DNA from: Clostridiales bacterium
GTDB lineage: Bacteria; Bacillota; Clostridia; Christensenellales; Borkfalkiaceae
Direction: 5' to 3'
Assembly: GCA_003523255.1 (NCBI GenBank)
Contig: DPGH01000002.1
Span: 10,072 to 74,071, forward strand
Length of the DNA: 64,000 nt
Shown piece by piece: positions 22,789 through 31,341 of this stretch (within the stretch, counting starts at the first letter, position 1; every line of letters begins with the position of its first letter). The notes under the pieces are model-generated. The model saw only the letters and a program-made list of their open reading frames with translations. It searched no databases and was not told where the DNA came from. The translations under genes and the position numbers were made by a program.

Positions 22789-24289
22789 ACCCAATCGCCC
22801 CCAACTTCTTCCTGATCTCATCCTCTAACTCATGAGATTTCTTGAACATTTCGGACAATTCAGAGGTAAGTCGAGCCATCTTTTCGTCGAACGGCTCCCC
22901 ATCGTCCTCTTGTTCTTCAATGCCAACGTAACGACCAGGTGTGAGAATATAATCCTGCGCCGCTATATCCGCAGTTGTTTTAACAGCACAGAACCCTTTT
23001 ACGTCCTCCAACGTCCCGTTCTGAAAAGCCTCGAAAGTATCTGCAATTTTCTGTATATCCTCATCGGAAAAATCCCTGTGTTTCCGGTCGACCATATGCC
23101 CCATCTTCCTGGCATCGATGAACACGGTTTTCCCCGGCTGTTTCTTCCCTTTTGATATGAACCACAACGTCACGGGAATTGTAACGCTATAGAATAGTTG
23201 CGTAGGGAGAGCGACGATGCCTTCGATGAGGTCGTCCTCGATGATGTTTTTACGGATTTCCCCCTCACCGCTGGACTGTGAAGAAAGTGCGCCGTTCGCA
23301 AGCACCAGACCAATCTTCCCTCTCGGCGCAAGGTGATATATCATGTGCTGAATCCATGCAAAGTTGGCATTTCCGGCTGGAGGCGTACCATATTTCCAGC
23401 GTTTGTCATCCTTGAGTTTGTCCTGTCCCCAGTTGGAAAGGTTAAACGGAGGATTCGCCATGATAAAGTCTGCCTTGAGCGTCGGATGCAAATCGTCAAA
23501 GAACGTGTCCCTGTTGTATGGACCGAGGTCTGCATCAATTCCTCGGATTGCCATATTCATCTTTGCCATTTTCCAGGTATCAGCATTGGATTCCTGTCCG
23601 AACACAGAGATGCCTGTTCTATTCCCGCTATGGGCTTGCAGGAATTTTACAGACTGAACGAACATTCCGCCCGAACCGCAGCAGGGGTCGTAAACCCGGC
23701 AATTTTCAAACGGCTTTAATATTGCCACTATCGTTTTGACTATGCTCGCGGGCGTGTAGAACTCACCGCCCTTAACGCCTTCGTATGCGGCAAACTGCGC
23801 GATGCAGTATTCATAAGTACGACCAAGCAAGTCACGCCCCTGGTCGACATCATCCATTCGAATATTATTCGTGAAGAGGTCAACGACTTCGCCCAAAACT
23901 CGTTTATCCAAGTCAGGGCTATTGTAGTTTTTAGGCAAAACATTCTTAAGGGCAGGGTTTTCCGCCTCAATGGACTTCATTGCCTCGTCAATGACTTTGC
24001 CTATCTCCGGCGTATGCGCAGCCGAGGCGATAACATTCCACCTTGCCGATTCTGGAACGAAAAAAACATTTTCCGCTGTATAAGCGTCCTTATCGTTTTC
24101 AAAACCGTCCCCTTCTTCTACAAGGGCTTTATAACGCTTATCAAAAGCACAGGACACATATCGTAAGAAAATCAAACCTACGATAACCTTTCTATAATCG
24201 GCTGCGGGGATATGCCCCCAGAGAACACAAGCCGCATCCCAAATTTGCTTTTCAAACCCGATGTTTGCATTGCTTTTTTCGTTTGCCAT
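22778..24289 (-). CDS. hsdM: Type I DNA methyltransferase subunit (HsdM)
   Basis: A 503-aa N6-adenine methylase. The N-terminal helical domain (1-160, ILWDAACVLWGHIP-like) is followed by the SAM motif VYDPCCGSGGMFVQS near residue 200 and the catalytic IMANPPFNLSNWG near 285. HsdM and HsdS together methylate the recognition site, and HsdR joins to cut foreign DNA. ATG 24289 is joined to the stop of the Cas4-like gene (TAAATG), and the end overlaps hsdS by 11 bases, so the genes are tightly coupled. Confidence 0.95.
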   Translation of the reverse strand: MANEKSNANIGFEKQIWDAACVLWGHIPAADYRKVIVGLIFLRYVSCAFDKRYKALVEEGDGFENDKDAYTAENVFFVPESARWNVIASAAHTPEIGKVIDEAMKSIEAENPALKNVLPKNYNSPDLDKRVLGEVVDLFTNNIRMDDVDQGRDLLGRTYEYCIAQFAAYEGVKGGEFYTPASIVKTIVAILKPFENCRVYDPCCGSGGMFVQSVKFLQAHSGNRTGISVFGQESNADTWKMAKMNMAIRGIDADLGPYNRDTFFDDLHPTLKADFIMANPPFNLSNWGQDKLKDDKRWKYGTPPAGNANFAWIQHMIYHLAPRGKIGLVLANGALSSQSSGEGEIRKNIIEDDLIEGIVALPTQLFYSVTIPVTLWFISKGKKQPGKTVFIDARKMGHMVDRKHRDFSDEDIQKIADTFEAFQNGTLEDVKGFCAVKTTADIAAQDYILTPGRYVGIEEQEDDGEPFDEKMARLTSELSEMFKKSHELEDEIRKKLGAIGYEI

Positions 24290-24949
24290 TTATTTCTCTC
24301 CTTTTTTATGGCAATAGCCATAGTACCAACACTCGTATGGTGTCGAACATTGCTCGCCTGGCTCCACCATCACTTCATCGTCTTGGGTTTTAATTTTTCC
24401 AAGCCGCCAAATATTATCGTTGATAGTTTCAGAATATTCTTTTGCCTTTTTACTTACATCCTCTATCAGAAACGGGTTTGTTTCATCTGGTCCATGATAT
24501 ACTATCAAGCACTTTTTTAGCCGTATTCCGCTCCGAGTCACTATGTATCTCTGAAAGCCAACGTCCCTTACGAACTGGTCCTCAACCGTTCCACAGTTCT
24601 TGACCTCATACAACTCGTATCCGTCATCTACTTTTTTCAAGATATCAACGGCGCAATAATTTCCATAATACCGAAACGCTGCTTCGCAAATGACCGGAGT
24701 TCCGTTTCGGATACACTCATCGGTCTTGGCTAACATAGCCGCATAGTCGAGTCGCCCGTCTTCACGATAGGTCGTGGTCTCTACGAATGGTCCGAACATA
24801 CCCATCGCGAAATCCCCGAATCTGTTCCCCTCGTCGAGCCTTTCCTGCACTTCCGGAGGGATAACCTTTTCTTCCGGCTTATGTCTATCGAGCCAAAGCA
24901 TTTTGGGACATTGCATCCCTCTCATATAGTCAGTCTTGGTTACGCCCAT
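24290..24949 (-). CDS. Cas4/DUF2779-like PD-(D/E)XK nuclease with likely Fe-S cluster
   Basis: A 219-aa protein starting VTKTDYMRGMQCPKMLWLDRHKP, the opening of DUF2779/Cas4-like nucleases. Cys13 and a C-terminal trio (CSTPYECWYYGYC) give the four-Cys pattern of an Fe-S cluster. Between them are GNRFGDFA, ICEAAFRYYGNYCAVDILKK (catalytic Asp) and YELYEVKNC (Glu-x-Lys). The fold is a RecB-type nuclease. It begins right after the XRE gene stop and abuts hsdM. A Cas4-like enzyme is not a normal member of type I systems. Confidence 0.75.
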   Translation of the reverse strand: MGVTKTDYMRGMQCPKMLWLDRHKPEEKVIPPEVQERLDEGNRFGDFAMGMFGPFVETTTYREDGRLDYAAMLAKTDECIRNGTPVICEAAFRYYGNYCAVDILKKVDDGYELYEVKNCGTVEDQFVRDVGFQRYIVTRSGIRLKKCLIVYHGPDETNPFLIEDVSKKAKEYSETINDNIWRLGKIKTQDDEVMVEPGEQCSTPYECWYYGYCHKKGEK

Positions 24950-25516
24950 TTATTCCTCTTCTTCAGGTACAATGAAATCTGAAACATTATCCACCTGTAT
25001 AACTTCCGTTTCACCATACCACAAATCATGCAAGTAAAACTCTCCTATAAACGCGCCGCAATGTGGACACACATTTACCAAATGAGTTTCCCCTGTAACC
25101 CCGCTTTTCCTTTCCTCGAGAACAACTCCCTTGTCCCGTGCGATTTGGCACATCTCATCGTTAAAATCATCTGGTGACATCGGATAGCCGTCAATCAAAC
25201 CATATACCGAACACATTGTCTCTCCGCACTTCCAACATGAAGTCTTATCCGAGAAACAAATTTTAACATCCGGATGCGTTCTCTTGTACTCGATCTCGGA
25301 TAGACCTTTTTCTCTCAATTGCTCGTTTCCGAGAGCATCACATAATGCGTTAAGTTGTTTTTTGGTGGGCAAACTCTCCCCCTTTTCAATATAGGAAATT
25401 GTTCGAGTATCAACCCCCGTTCTCGCTGACAGCTTAATGCGGGAGCTGTATTCTTGATTCGATTTTCTCACATACTGGAGTGCTTCTCCAAAGTTCATCG
25501 CAGATATGTCTTTCAT
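24950..25516 (-). CDS. XRE regulator with C-terminal zinc-binding domain
   Basis: A 188-aa protein. Residues 10-65 are an XRE helix-turn-helix (LSARTGVDTRTISYIEKGESLPTKKQLNALCDAL). The rest has SCWKCGETMCS and VNVCPHCGAF, two Cys pairs likely holding one or two zinc ions. It is the DNA-binding gene of the R-M operon and may control it, but the zinc domain may also sense or bind DNA. ATG 25516 overlaps the region of the upstream stop, and the stop is joined to the next start (TAAATG). Confidence 0.75.
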   Translation of the reverse strand: MKDISAMNFGEALQYVRKSNQEYSSRIKLSARTGVDTRTISYIEKGESLPTKKQLNALCDALGNEQLREKGLSEIEYKRTHPDVKICFSDKTSCWKCGETMCSVYGLIDGYPMSPDDFNDEMCQIARDKGVVLEERKSGVTGETHLVNVCPHCGAFIGEFYLHDLWYGETEVIQVDNVSDFIVPEEEE

Positions 25517-25521
25517 CCCTA

Positions 25522-25746
25522 TCACCTGCTATGTACAAATTTTTTTATTACGGCGATGCCTACCGACACGACAATGGTCGGCACGCCCAAATAAAGCGCG
25601 ATCATCCCTGCCGGAGTAAACATCCCCAGAACCTGTTTCATTTCCATAAACAGCGGCAGGTTCTCAATAATCATTGCAAATATCCCCTCAAATAAAGACG
25701 AGATGGTTATCCAAATTACCGATAAAACTTCAAATAATATTTCCAT
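25522..25746 (-). CDS. Small two-helix membrane protein, 74 aa
   Basis: Two hydrophobic stretches, about residues 6-32 (VLSVIWITISSLFEGIFAMII) and 44-68 (AGMIALYLGVPTIVVSVGIAVI), joined by a short loop and ending KKFVHSR. There is no recognisable family. It is the first gene of the R-M operon unless the tiny leader at 25733-25786 is translated. The stop overlaps the XRE gene region. It may be a membrane effector or an antitoxin-like partner; nothing in the sequence decides. Confidence 0.55.
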   Translation of the reverse strand: MEILFEVLSVIWITISSLFEGIFAMIIENLPLFMEMKQVLGMFTPAGMIALYLGVPTIVVSVGIAVIKKFVHSR

Positions 25747-25786
25747 CTATATCCTGACCTGTTTTCATAATCCATGCTCTAACCAT
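25733..25786 (-). CDS. Possible 17-codon leader peptide of the R-M operon
   Basis: A strong GGAGGAGG site lies before ATG 25786, which opens a 17-residue frame (MVRAWIMKTGQDIDGNII) ending with TGA inside the start of the membrane-protein gene. The overlap could couple translation. Alternatively it is the remnant of a gene or a misplaced ribosome site. Confidence 0.3.
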
Positions 25787-25829
25787 ACTGTATCCTCCTC
25801 CAGTTGGAAAATAAATTATATTTAGGCAA

Positions 25830-26678
25830 CTAATTATCATTGTATCCATGCTCAATGGTATTCAGACACTTTTTCCAATACTGTTCTCGATCTTTAATCC
25901 TATCTGGGTCATAGGAAAGTCCAAAGTATTCGAGTAAGGTGAAAGTAAAATATTTCTCAAAATATATATCTCCTTCACGCTCGTATAATTTCCTCAATTT
26001 AACATTCCCGCCATGTTTGCTCGCAAGGTAATTACCCCATCGTTGCCATACGCCTTCTGTCCCTGTTGCCGAACCAATGTATAGCATACCATTATTCGTA
26101 TCTGTCAAGCAATAGACCCCGGTAATTTTTTTTAATGCTTCATGGTATGTAGGCATAATTTTGCCGCTAAATATATCTTTGAGCCTTGAATATGGAAGAT
26201 TTACTCTGTCATATCCCTCAAATTGCTCCCCGCTATACCGACAAGATAATATTTCTTTAACTTTGATATTCGGAAGTAGTCTATCTAAGCGAAAAACATA
26301 TCTTGCATATGTTTGACCTTTCTTATATGAAATAACAAGTCGTCCAAAATACCCCTTATACCTTTCAAGAATTGCAACAGCAGCACGCTGCCCTGGCAAC
26401 ATCCCTGTGATAGTTGCAGCAGAAATAAACAACCATTCATCATATCCGATTTGAATGAAACTAAAGACCATTTGCCCCACTTGAAAGTTACGCTTTTCTC
26501 CATACCATGGCCAATACGAGCAATCGGTAAGTCCGCTATCTTTTGCCGTATCATCTAATGCGAGCCATCTATCAACAAACCTCTCTGCTCCAGCACCCGC
26601 AGTCATATTAAGTTCTATCCTGCTATTCTCTATTTCTGCTTCCGTAAGGTGAAACAAGTCATTTAGCATCAAATCCAT
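25830..26678 (-). CDS. GIY-YIG nuclease-domain protein
   Basis: A 282-aa protein. Residues 185-275 form a GIY-YIG domain (KKITGVYCLTDTNNGMLYIGSA, then WQRWGNYL, and LEYF in the catalytic Glu region). The N-terminal 180 residues are unassigned and contain WYGEKRNFQVGQMVFSFIQIGYDEWLF. Two-domain GIY-YIG proteins of this layout are found in mobile elements and defence islands, and may be nucleases. It lies between the WYL regulator and the R-M operon and has no obvious partner gene. Confidence 0.75.
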   Translation of the reverse strand: MDLMLNDLFHLTEAEIENSRIELNMTAGAGAERFVDRWLALDDTAKDSGLTDCSYWPWYGEKRNFQVGQMVFSFIQIGYDEWLFISAATITGMLPGQRAAVAILERYKGYFGRLVISYKKGQTYARYVFRLDRLLPNIKVKEILSCRYSGEQFEGYDRVNLPYSRLKDIFSGKIMPTYHEALKKITGVYCLTDTNNGMLYIGSATGTEGVWQRWGNYLASKHGGNVKLRKLYEREGDIYFEKYFTFTLLEYFGLSYDPDRIKDREQYWKKCLNTIEHGYNDN

Positions 26679-26707
26679 ACTACGCCTATTCCTGTGCTTA
26701 TCAATTT

Positions 26708-27715
26708 TTATTTTCCATTATGGGAAACATATTTTCCCGCCAACTGCGCCACATAATCCGTTACCTGCGCTACAACAGATTGCGGATAGATCACCTGTAA
26801 CTTGTCTCCGAACGAACAGCACCATCCAAGAAACGCCGGGCTGATTTGAACGGATATATTCAGCAATGCCTTCCCGTCTCCTTTATCTACGAGCTGAACA
26901 TCCTCGCCAAATTTGTCCATAACGGCATCAATGAGTGTATTATCGATAACTATGCTTACCCGCTCCTCTTGCCCTACAAACATCCCAAAAACCTGTTTTT
27001 TATGTTCAGTGATGTCAAACCCTTTGGCGCAATCGGCAGGGGTGATATCTTCTTTCTCAACCTCCACCGCATCCATCCGATCGATACGGTAATGTGTCAT
27101 GTTCTTGTATTTGTCATTGTAACACACCAAGTAATAATTATCATTCGAGAAAACCGTCGCATACGGATTCACCACATACCGTTTCTTTTCTTTACGGAAT
27201 ATCCGTTCCCCTTTGGCGTTATAGTCAAAATAGAAAAAAGATACTTTTTTCCCATCGATTATTGCACGTTCAATCTCATTCACGCTATAGTATATCGCCT
27301 CATTTGTGTGCTTGGTAATATTGAAGCGCATGATATTATTCTTGAGCAGTTGCGCCCGGTGGCTACCCGCGAGAGCTGCAATTTTGTTCACGAGAGCATC
27401 TGTCTTTTTAGGAGTAATGAAACTGGCAGCTTGAACCGCATCCAACAGAATTCGAAGTTCGGGTATATCAAAACTGCGATCCACAACGAAATATTTGTTG
27501 CTGATTCCTCTGCTATGCAAAATCTCATACCCGAATTCGTTTAGAAGTTGGATGTCCTTATAAACTGTTCTACGGTCGCACTCGATTCCCTGTTCGGCAA
27601 GTTTCCGCAACAACGTCGAGGTCTCCATCGGATTGTCCTCGTCTGTTTCTGTCCGGAGTATATCCCATATTTTGAACAGTCTGATTTTTGAGCTTTTTTC
27701 GCGTCGCGTAACCAT
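26708..27715 (-). CDS. WYL-domain transcriptional regulator
   Basis: A 335-aa regulator. The N-terminal winged helix covers residues 10-75 (IRLFKIWDILRTETDEDNP ... RTVYKDIQLLNEFGY). The WYL ligand domain follows at about 140-230 (YFDYNAKGERIFRKEKKRYVVNPYATVFSNDNYYLVCYN) with a WCX tail. Such proteins often control defence genes and sense nucleic-acid ligands. It has its own promoter and is encoded just upstream of the GIY-YIG and R-M genes, so it may regulate the island. Confidence 0.88.
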   Translation of the reverse strand: MVTRREKSSKIRLFKIWDILRTETDEDNPMETSTLLRKLAEQGIECDRRTVYKDIQLLNEFGYEILHSRGISNKYFVVDRSFDIPELRILLDAVQAASFITPKKTDALVNKIAALAGSHRAQLLKNNIMRFNITKHTNEAIYYSVNEIERAIIDGKKVSFFYFDYNAKGERIFRKEKKRYVVNPYATVFSNDNYYLVCYNDKYKNMTHYRIDRMDAVEVEKEDITPADCAKGFDITEHKKQVFGMFVGQEERVSIVIDNTLIDAVMDKFGEDVQLVDKGDGKALLNISVQISPAFLGWCCSFGDKLQVIYPQSVVAQVTDYVAQLAGKYVSHNGK

Positions 27716-27734
27716 ATTTTACTCCATTGTCATA

Positions 27735-27763
27735 ATTATAGCATATTCTTCCCCTTTTGTAAA
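27735..27763 (-). promoter_or_regulatory. Promoter of the WYL regulator gene
   Basis: On the minus strand TTTACA (27758-27763), a 17-bp spacer and TATAAT (27735-27740); the leader to ATG 27715 is about 12 bases. Confidence 0.8.
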
Positions 27764-27796
27764 TACCAGGTTGTACAAAAATGACGACTATCTTTT

Positions 27797-27828
27797 ATAA
27801 AAATAGGACGGCCTTCCGACCGCCCTAT
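27797..27828 (-). terminator. Terminator after the recombinase operon
   Basis: On the minus strand ATAGGGCGG-loop-CCGTCCTAT (27803-27828) is followed by TTTTTA, just after the 141-aa gene's stop codon at 27847. Confidence 0.8.
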
Positions 27829-27846
27829 CCTTATTAGTGCTACATA

Positions 27847-28272
27847 TTATTCTTCCTCCTCGGAAGTTTCTGCTTTGCTCCCGTACCTCTTCACTTCAAC
27901 CGCCTGGTTCAGATTGTAAATGATGGCGTTCGACTCGGGAACAGCCACGCCGTGTACCCTATACGACTTATCGTCGAACCACTTCATCATCTTGCGAATC
28001 GCTGCGTGCGCAGGTTTATTCGTGACGTTCAGCACCGCTCTCTTCTCCTGCGTCTCTTTCGGACTGGGGAAAATAACCGCATTTCTGTCCTCCGCATCGC
28101 ACACCTCGATTGCAAACCTTTTCGTGTCCGTGTCAATCAGAAAACGGACATGGGTAGGTCTGTTGAGTTCGTCAGCGGTCACCGCATTGAACTTGAAGTA
28201 TTTGTTTGTGATACTCACCGTCGAGTCACTCGCGCTGCCATACAATTCGATTACTTTGAAGCCTTTCAACAT
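27847..28272 (-). CDS. Hypothetical protein paired with the serine recombinase, 141 aa
   Basis: I do not recognise this protein. It is largely beta-type (FKVIELYGSASDSTVSITNKYFKFN) with a helical C-terminal part (HAAIRKMMKWFDD) and an acidic tail. Its start lies within the last codons of the recombinase gene (overlap of 7 bases) with AGGAGG upstream. Such coupling suggests a helper, for example a recombination directionality factor, but the sequence does not show it. Confidence 0.55.
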   Translation of the reverse strand: MLKGFKVIELYGSASDSTVSITNKYFKFNAVTADELNRPTHVRFLIDTDTKRFAIEVCDAEDRNAVIFPSPKETQEKRAVLNVTNKPAHAAIRKMMKWFDDKSYRVHGVAVPESNAIIYNLNQAVEVKRYGSKAETSEEEE

Positions 28273-29432
28273 TTTTTTATCCTCCTGTTTTTCGCTTTGA
28301 TTGAAAGTTCCTTTAACTGATCGATGTCGATCACCTCCACCTCGGACGGGATAGGAATGAAACCCGTCAAGGCTCCTTTGCGTATCGGTTTGAACTTGAC
28401 CCGCGCTTCTTGTTCTTCCGTTCTACGCCGCCTGTTGCCTCCCTCTTGAAATATTTTCTGTACTTTCTCAAAGGTACTCCGCGATACAATCGGCTCATGA
28501 TAATTGCGAACAACGTACTGATTCGCAAGTCCACGATTTTTTTTGATTTTATGCGTGAACAGGTCAACCGTAACCGTCTTCTGCATTCTCATTTCGCCCA
28601 TGTACTTTTCGTTATGGAGAATACTGCACACGACCGCCGCTTGCCATACCGTCTTCCCTTTCGGGGTAGGTACTTTGGCAATAGTCAAGGCTGTGGCTAT
28701 CTCCGTTGTACTTTTCCCCTCCAGGTAGGCATCGAACATAAATCGAACTATTTCCGCCTCTTTCTCCACAACGAAGATGTTTCCTCTCTCATCGGTGTCA
28801 TACCCCATGATCGCCCACATATTGTTGACGGGAATACCCTTTGCGAACCTTCTTCGATAAGACCACTTGAGGCTTTCGGATTTCTGCTTGGATTCCTCCT
28901 GTGCGACAATGCTCAATATCGTCAAAATCATCTCGCTGTTCGGATCGAGGCTATTGATACCCTCCATTTCAAAAAACACCCCAACGGGCGGATTCAACTG
29001 TTTGAGTTTTCGCACATAAAAAATACAGTCCAAGACATTTCGTGCAAAACGGCTTATCGACTTTGTAACGATTAAGTTGATATTGCCCGCTTTACACTCC
29101 TCAATCATCTGCAAAAATTGCTTTCTGTGCGTGACCGATGTCCCGGAAATCCCCTCGTCCGCATATATTCCCTGCAATGTCCAATTCTCATGGTCCTTGA
29201 TATACTGGGTATAATGCTGGACTTGGAGTTCATAGCTGCTCTGCTGCGATTCCTCCTCTGTACTGACCCGACAGTATGCGCACACCCTCATTTCTTTAGG
29301 TGTATTATCGGGGAGGGCGGCATCGGCTGCCTCTATAACTTCAACCTCTACATGATTCGCTCCGTTGTAAGCATTTTTTATCCTTTCGGCAGAGGCAGAG
29401 CGTTTTCTCCGCCTCTCTACATTTGTTTCCAT
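28266..29432 (-). CDS. Large serine recombinase (integrase of the element)
   Basis: A 388-aa site-specific recombinase. The resolvase catalytic domain covers residues 48-190 (CAYCRVSTEEESQQSSYELQ with the nucleophile Ser, TKSISRFARN). The recombinase domain follows (GYDTDERGNIFVVEKEAEIVRFMFDAYLEGKSTTEIA ... SILHNEKYMGEM), then a coiled coil. The usual zinc ribbon (CGxCG...) after the recombinase domain is missing; the end reads RKGALTGFIPIP. The protein is short for the class (often 450-550 aa), so it may be a variant or may need a partner. It sits close to the likely right end of the element and presumably drove integration. Confidence 0.88.
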   Translation of the reverse strand: METNVERRRKRSASAERIKNAYNGANHVEVEVIEAADAALPDNTPKEMRVCAYCRVSTEEESQQSSYELQVQHYTQYIKDHENWTLQGIYADEGISGTSVTHRKQFLQMIEECKAGNINLIVTKSISRFARNVLDCIFYVRKLKQLNPPVGVFFEMEGINSLDPNSEMILTILSIVAQEESKQKSESLKWSYRRRFAKGIPVNNMWAIMGYDTDERGNIFVVEKEAEIVRFMFDAYLEGKSTTEIATALTIAKVPTPKGKTVWQAAVVCSILHNEKYMGEMRMQKTVTVDLFTHKIKKNRGLANQYVVRNYHEPIVSRSTFEKVQKIFQEGGNRRRRTEEQEARVKFKPIRKGALTGFIPIPSEVEVIDIDQLKELSIKAKNRRIKKC

Positions 29433-29637
29433 TTTCTCACCCCCTTCTCGCCCTTGATTTGACTATAGTCATAAGCGAACCGCTGCGCGGGCATTTTTAT
29501 GATAGATAAAAATACCCGGTTAATCCATCAAAAACGGGGTAATTCGACAAAAAAAGTGTCCAAAAACCAAGTTATATAAAAAATGAAAAATCCCGACCTC
29601 GGTTTTACCAAGATCGGGTATGATTTGTTGATACTAT
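29433..29637. other. Non-coding gap upstream of the recombinase, candidate att region
   Basis: No gene is seen. The 205 bases hold the palindrome TGACTATAGTCA (about 29459-29470), an inverted repeat around TTTTTATgatagATAAAAA, a TACCC/GGGTA pair, and the terminator listed separately. Large serine integrases often have their attachment site beside their gene, but no duplicated core could be tested without the other end. Confidence 0.3.
29585..29618 (-). terminator. Terminator after the 471-aa gene
   Basis: CCCGATCTTGGT-AAA-ACCGAGGTCGGG on the minus strand (29592-29618) is followed by ATTTTTC; it has one internal mismatch. Confidence 0.75.
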
Positions 29638-31053
29638 TTACCTGTAAACGCTGATTGTATTAAGGATATCCGATACAAGATTTTTCCCGCTACGAACATC
29701 GCTCGGTGTCTTATGAAGGGTGATGACGTACTTGTCGTTCCCTTTGTATATGAGCCTGTAGTGGTTGCTGTCGGATATCACTTCAAAGCCGATTGCCTTT
29801 AACTCGAGAAGGTCGCGTTCCTTGATAGTCTCCCCTTTGGATAGTACCCTTTTCAAAGTTTCATCGACTTCTTTCCCCTCTCCGCGTAAGGCATTGAGAG
29901 CGAGTATTCCCTCGAGGAGTTCGTATGACCTCGTGTCTGTTTCCGTTGTCCGCAAAGCCTTTGTCAGAGTGCTAATGACAAGGTCGTACTGTTCTCCTGT
30001 AAAAAATTCATCAATGGGCGCTGCTATTAGCATTCTCCGTCCATCGTCTTTTGCATCAAGGGCTTGGCGGAGACTCTCATTCTGCGCTGACAGCGACCTG
30101 TTCTCCATTACAGCCCGGTGCAATTTTTCTTTGGCTTCTTTTAGTTGTTCCTCTAATGTACCGTTTTCGTTAATAGTCTCATTTAATAAATCCTCGCTTT
30201 CTTTCGCTCGGTGCGCTAATATTTCACTATGTAATTGTTCCCACGAAACTCCATCGGCTTCTGTCTGCGCCGTTGAGTACTCCGCCACCTCATTTATTAT
30301 CGCCGAATTGACTGAACCATATCTTCGCCAATCTGACGGTCGATATCCTTTTGTATTATGCGAGTTGGGAAAGTATATTCCGATGTGTCCGTTAAATGGA
30401 TTTTTCCTGTTTGTCCGTTCTTTTAGCTCTTCCAGATAGTTGTCGTCTTCTTCTGCTACAACGATGCCGATTCCGGCAAGGTCTTTCGCAAGCCATTGTA
30501 CATCGACCTCATGTCCCGCCGAGTCAAAAAACTTGGAAACGAAGACCAATGGCAGACTTCCTCGGTATGAGCCGTTTATGGCATCAACCACTACATCTAC
30601 CTCTTTCCCTGTCAGCATGACTGGTTCTGCCGATATTGGAAGTACATCCTCTTTGAGTAAACCCTCTTTTACAAATGCCCGTATGACCTCTGTCCTCACG
30701 GTAGGGATTTCATTGAATCCCGTCGTATCTCCCAGGCAATTTATGTTGATATATACCTTGCTATCAAGCTCTGTTTCTTTTAGGATTACCTCGGTGACCC
30801 ATGTCTGTTCTCTGTAAATATGAGTTAATCTGCAAGCCTCATATACCGCATCAGGTCGCGTAAGTATAAAAGTCTCCAATGTACAGTACCCTGCCTTTAT
30901 TGTGGTCGGGTTTGCTGAGATCTCTTCCGTCTCATATCGCTCCCCGACCTCTTTGCTTGGCGGTCCCGCCTTGAGCCACTCCGCAATCGTGTGTCGAAAT
31001 TGCTCTGGTGCGTAACCGTCTTTCATTGCCAACCGTGCCGATAACACTTTCAT
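29638..31053 (-). CDS. Unrecognised coiled-coil protein with HicA-like C-terminus, 471 aa
   Basis: A soluble protein of three visible parts. Residues 1-260 are an unfamiliar domain (KVYININCLGDTTGFNEIPTV, then VDVVVDAINGSY). Residues 280-345 are a coiled coil (EEQLKEAKEKLHRAVMENRSLSAQNESLRQ). Residues 415-471 (LKAIGFEVISDSNHYRLIYKGNDKY ... KTPSDVRSGKNLVSDIL) look like the HicA/dsRBD-type toxin fold, including the SNH motif. It has its own promoter and terminator. I cannot say whether it belongs to the element or the host. It could be a nuclease or RNA-binding protein; that is a guess. Start ATG 31053 has GGAGGAAATCGCC upstream. Confidence 0.55.
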   Translation of the reverse strand: MKVLSARLAMKDGYAPEQFRHTIAEWLKAGPPSKEVGERYETEEISANPTTIKAGYCTLETFILTRPDAVYEACRLTHIYREQTWVTEVILKETELDSKVYININCLGDTTGFNEIPTVRTEVIRAFVKEGLLKEDVLPISAEPVMLTGKEVDVVVDAINGSYRGSLPLVFVSKFFDSAGHEVDVQWLAKDLAGIGIVVAEEDDNYLEELKERTNRKNPFNGHIGIYFPNSHNTKGYRPSDWRRYGSVNSAIINEVAEYSTAQTEADGVSWEQLHSEILAHRAKESEDLLNETINENGTLEEQLKEAKEKLHRAVMENRSLSAQNESLRQALDAKDDGRRMLIAAPIDEFFTGEQYDLVISTLTKALRTTETDTRSYELLEGILALNALRGEGKEVDETLKRVLSKGETIKERDLLELKAIGFEVISDSNHYRLIYKGNDKYVITLHKTPSDVRSGKNLVSDILNTISVYR

Positions 31054-31074
31054 GGCGATTTCCTCCTTGCTTAT

Positions 31075-31103
31075 AGGATACCACAAATCACCTCTATAGT
31101 CAA
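31075..31103 (-). promoter_or_regulatory. Promoter of the 471-aa gene
   Basis: On the minus strand TTGACT (31098-31103), a 17-bp spacer and TATCCT (31075-31080), 22 bp upstream of ATG 31053. Confidence 0.65.
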
Positions 31104-31237
31104 TTTGAAAGGGTTCTCAAAGGGAAAGTAAAGCCGTTCATTTCTCGATATGTTCCCACAATCAAATCCTTTTTATCGTCTTAAACCACCCCGAAAAATA
31201 CATAAAGTCTCACGGCTTTACTCTTTTTTGGATAAAG

Positions 31238-31283
31238 AAAAATCACCTCTCATGCCTTATTAAAGACATAAAAGGTGATTTTT
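31238..31283. terminator. Bidirectional terminator between tRNA-Leu and the 471-aa gene
   Basis: AAAAATCACCT (31238-31248) and AGGTGATTTTT (31273-31283) form an 11-bp stem with T-runs on both strands. It ends the tRNA-Leu transcript. The segment 31104-31237 holds no gene; a further inverted pair (AGTAAAGCCG/CGGCTTTACT) lies within it. Confidence 0.7.
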
Positions 31284-31341
31284 TACCCCGATTTGACCCG
31301 AAATTGGCTATTTCCTTTCGAGACAAACCAGAGTTTCAACA

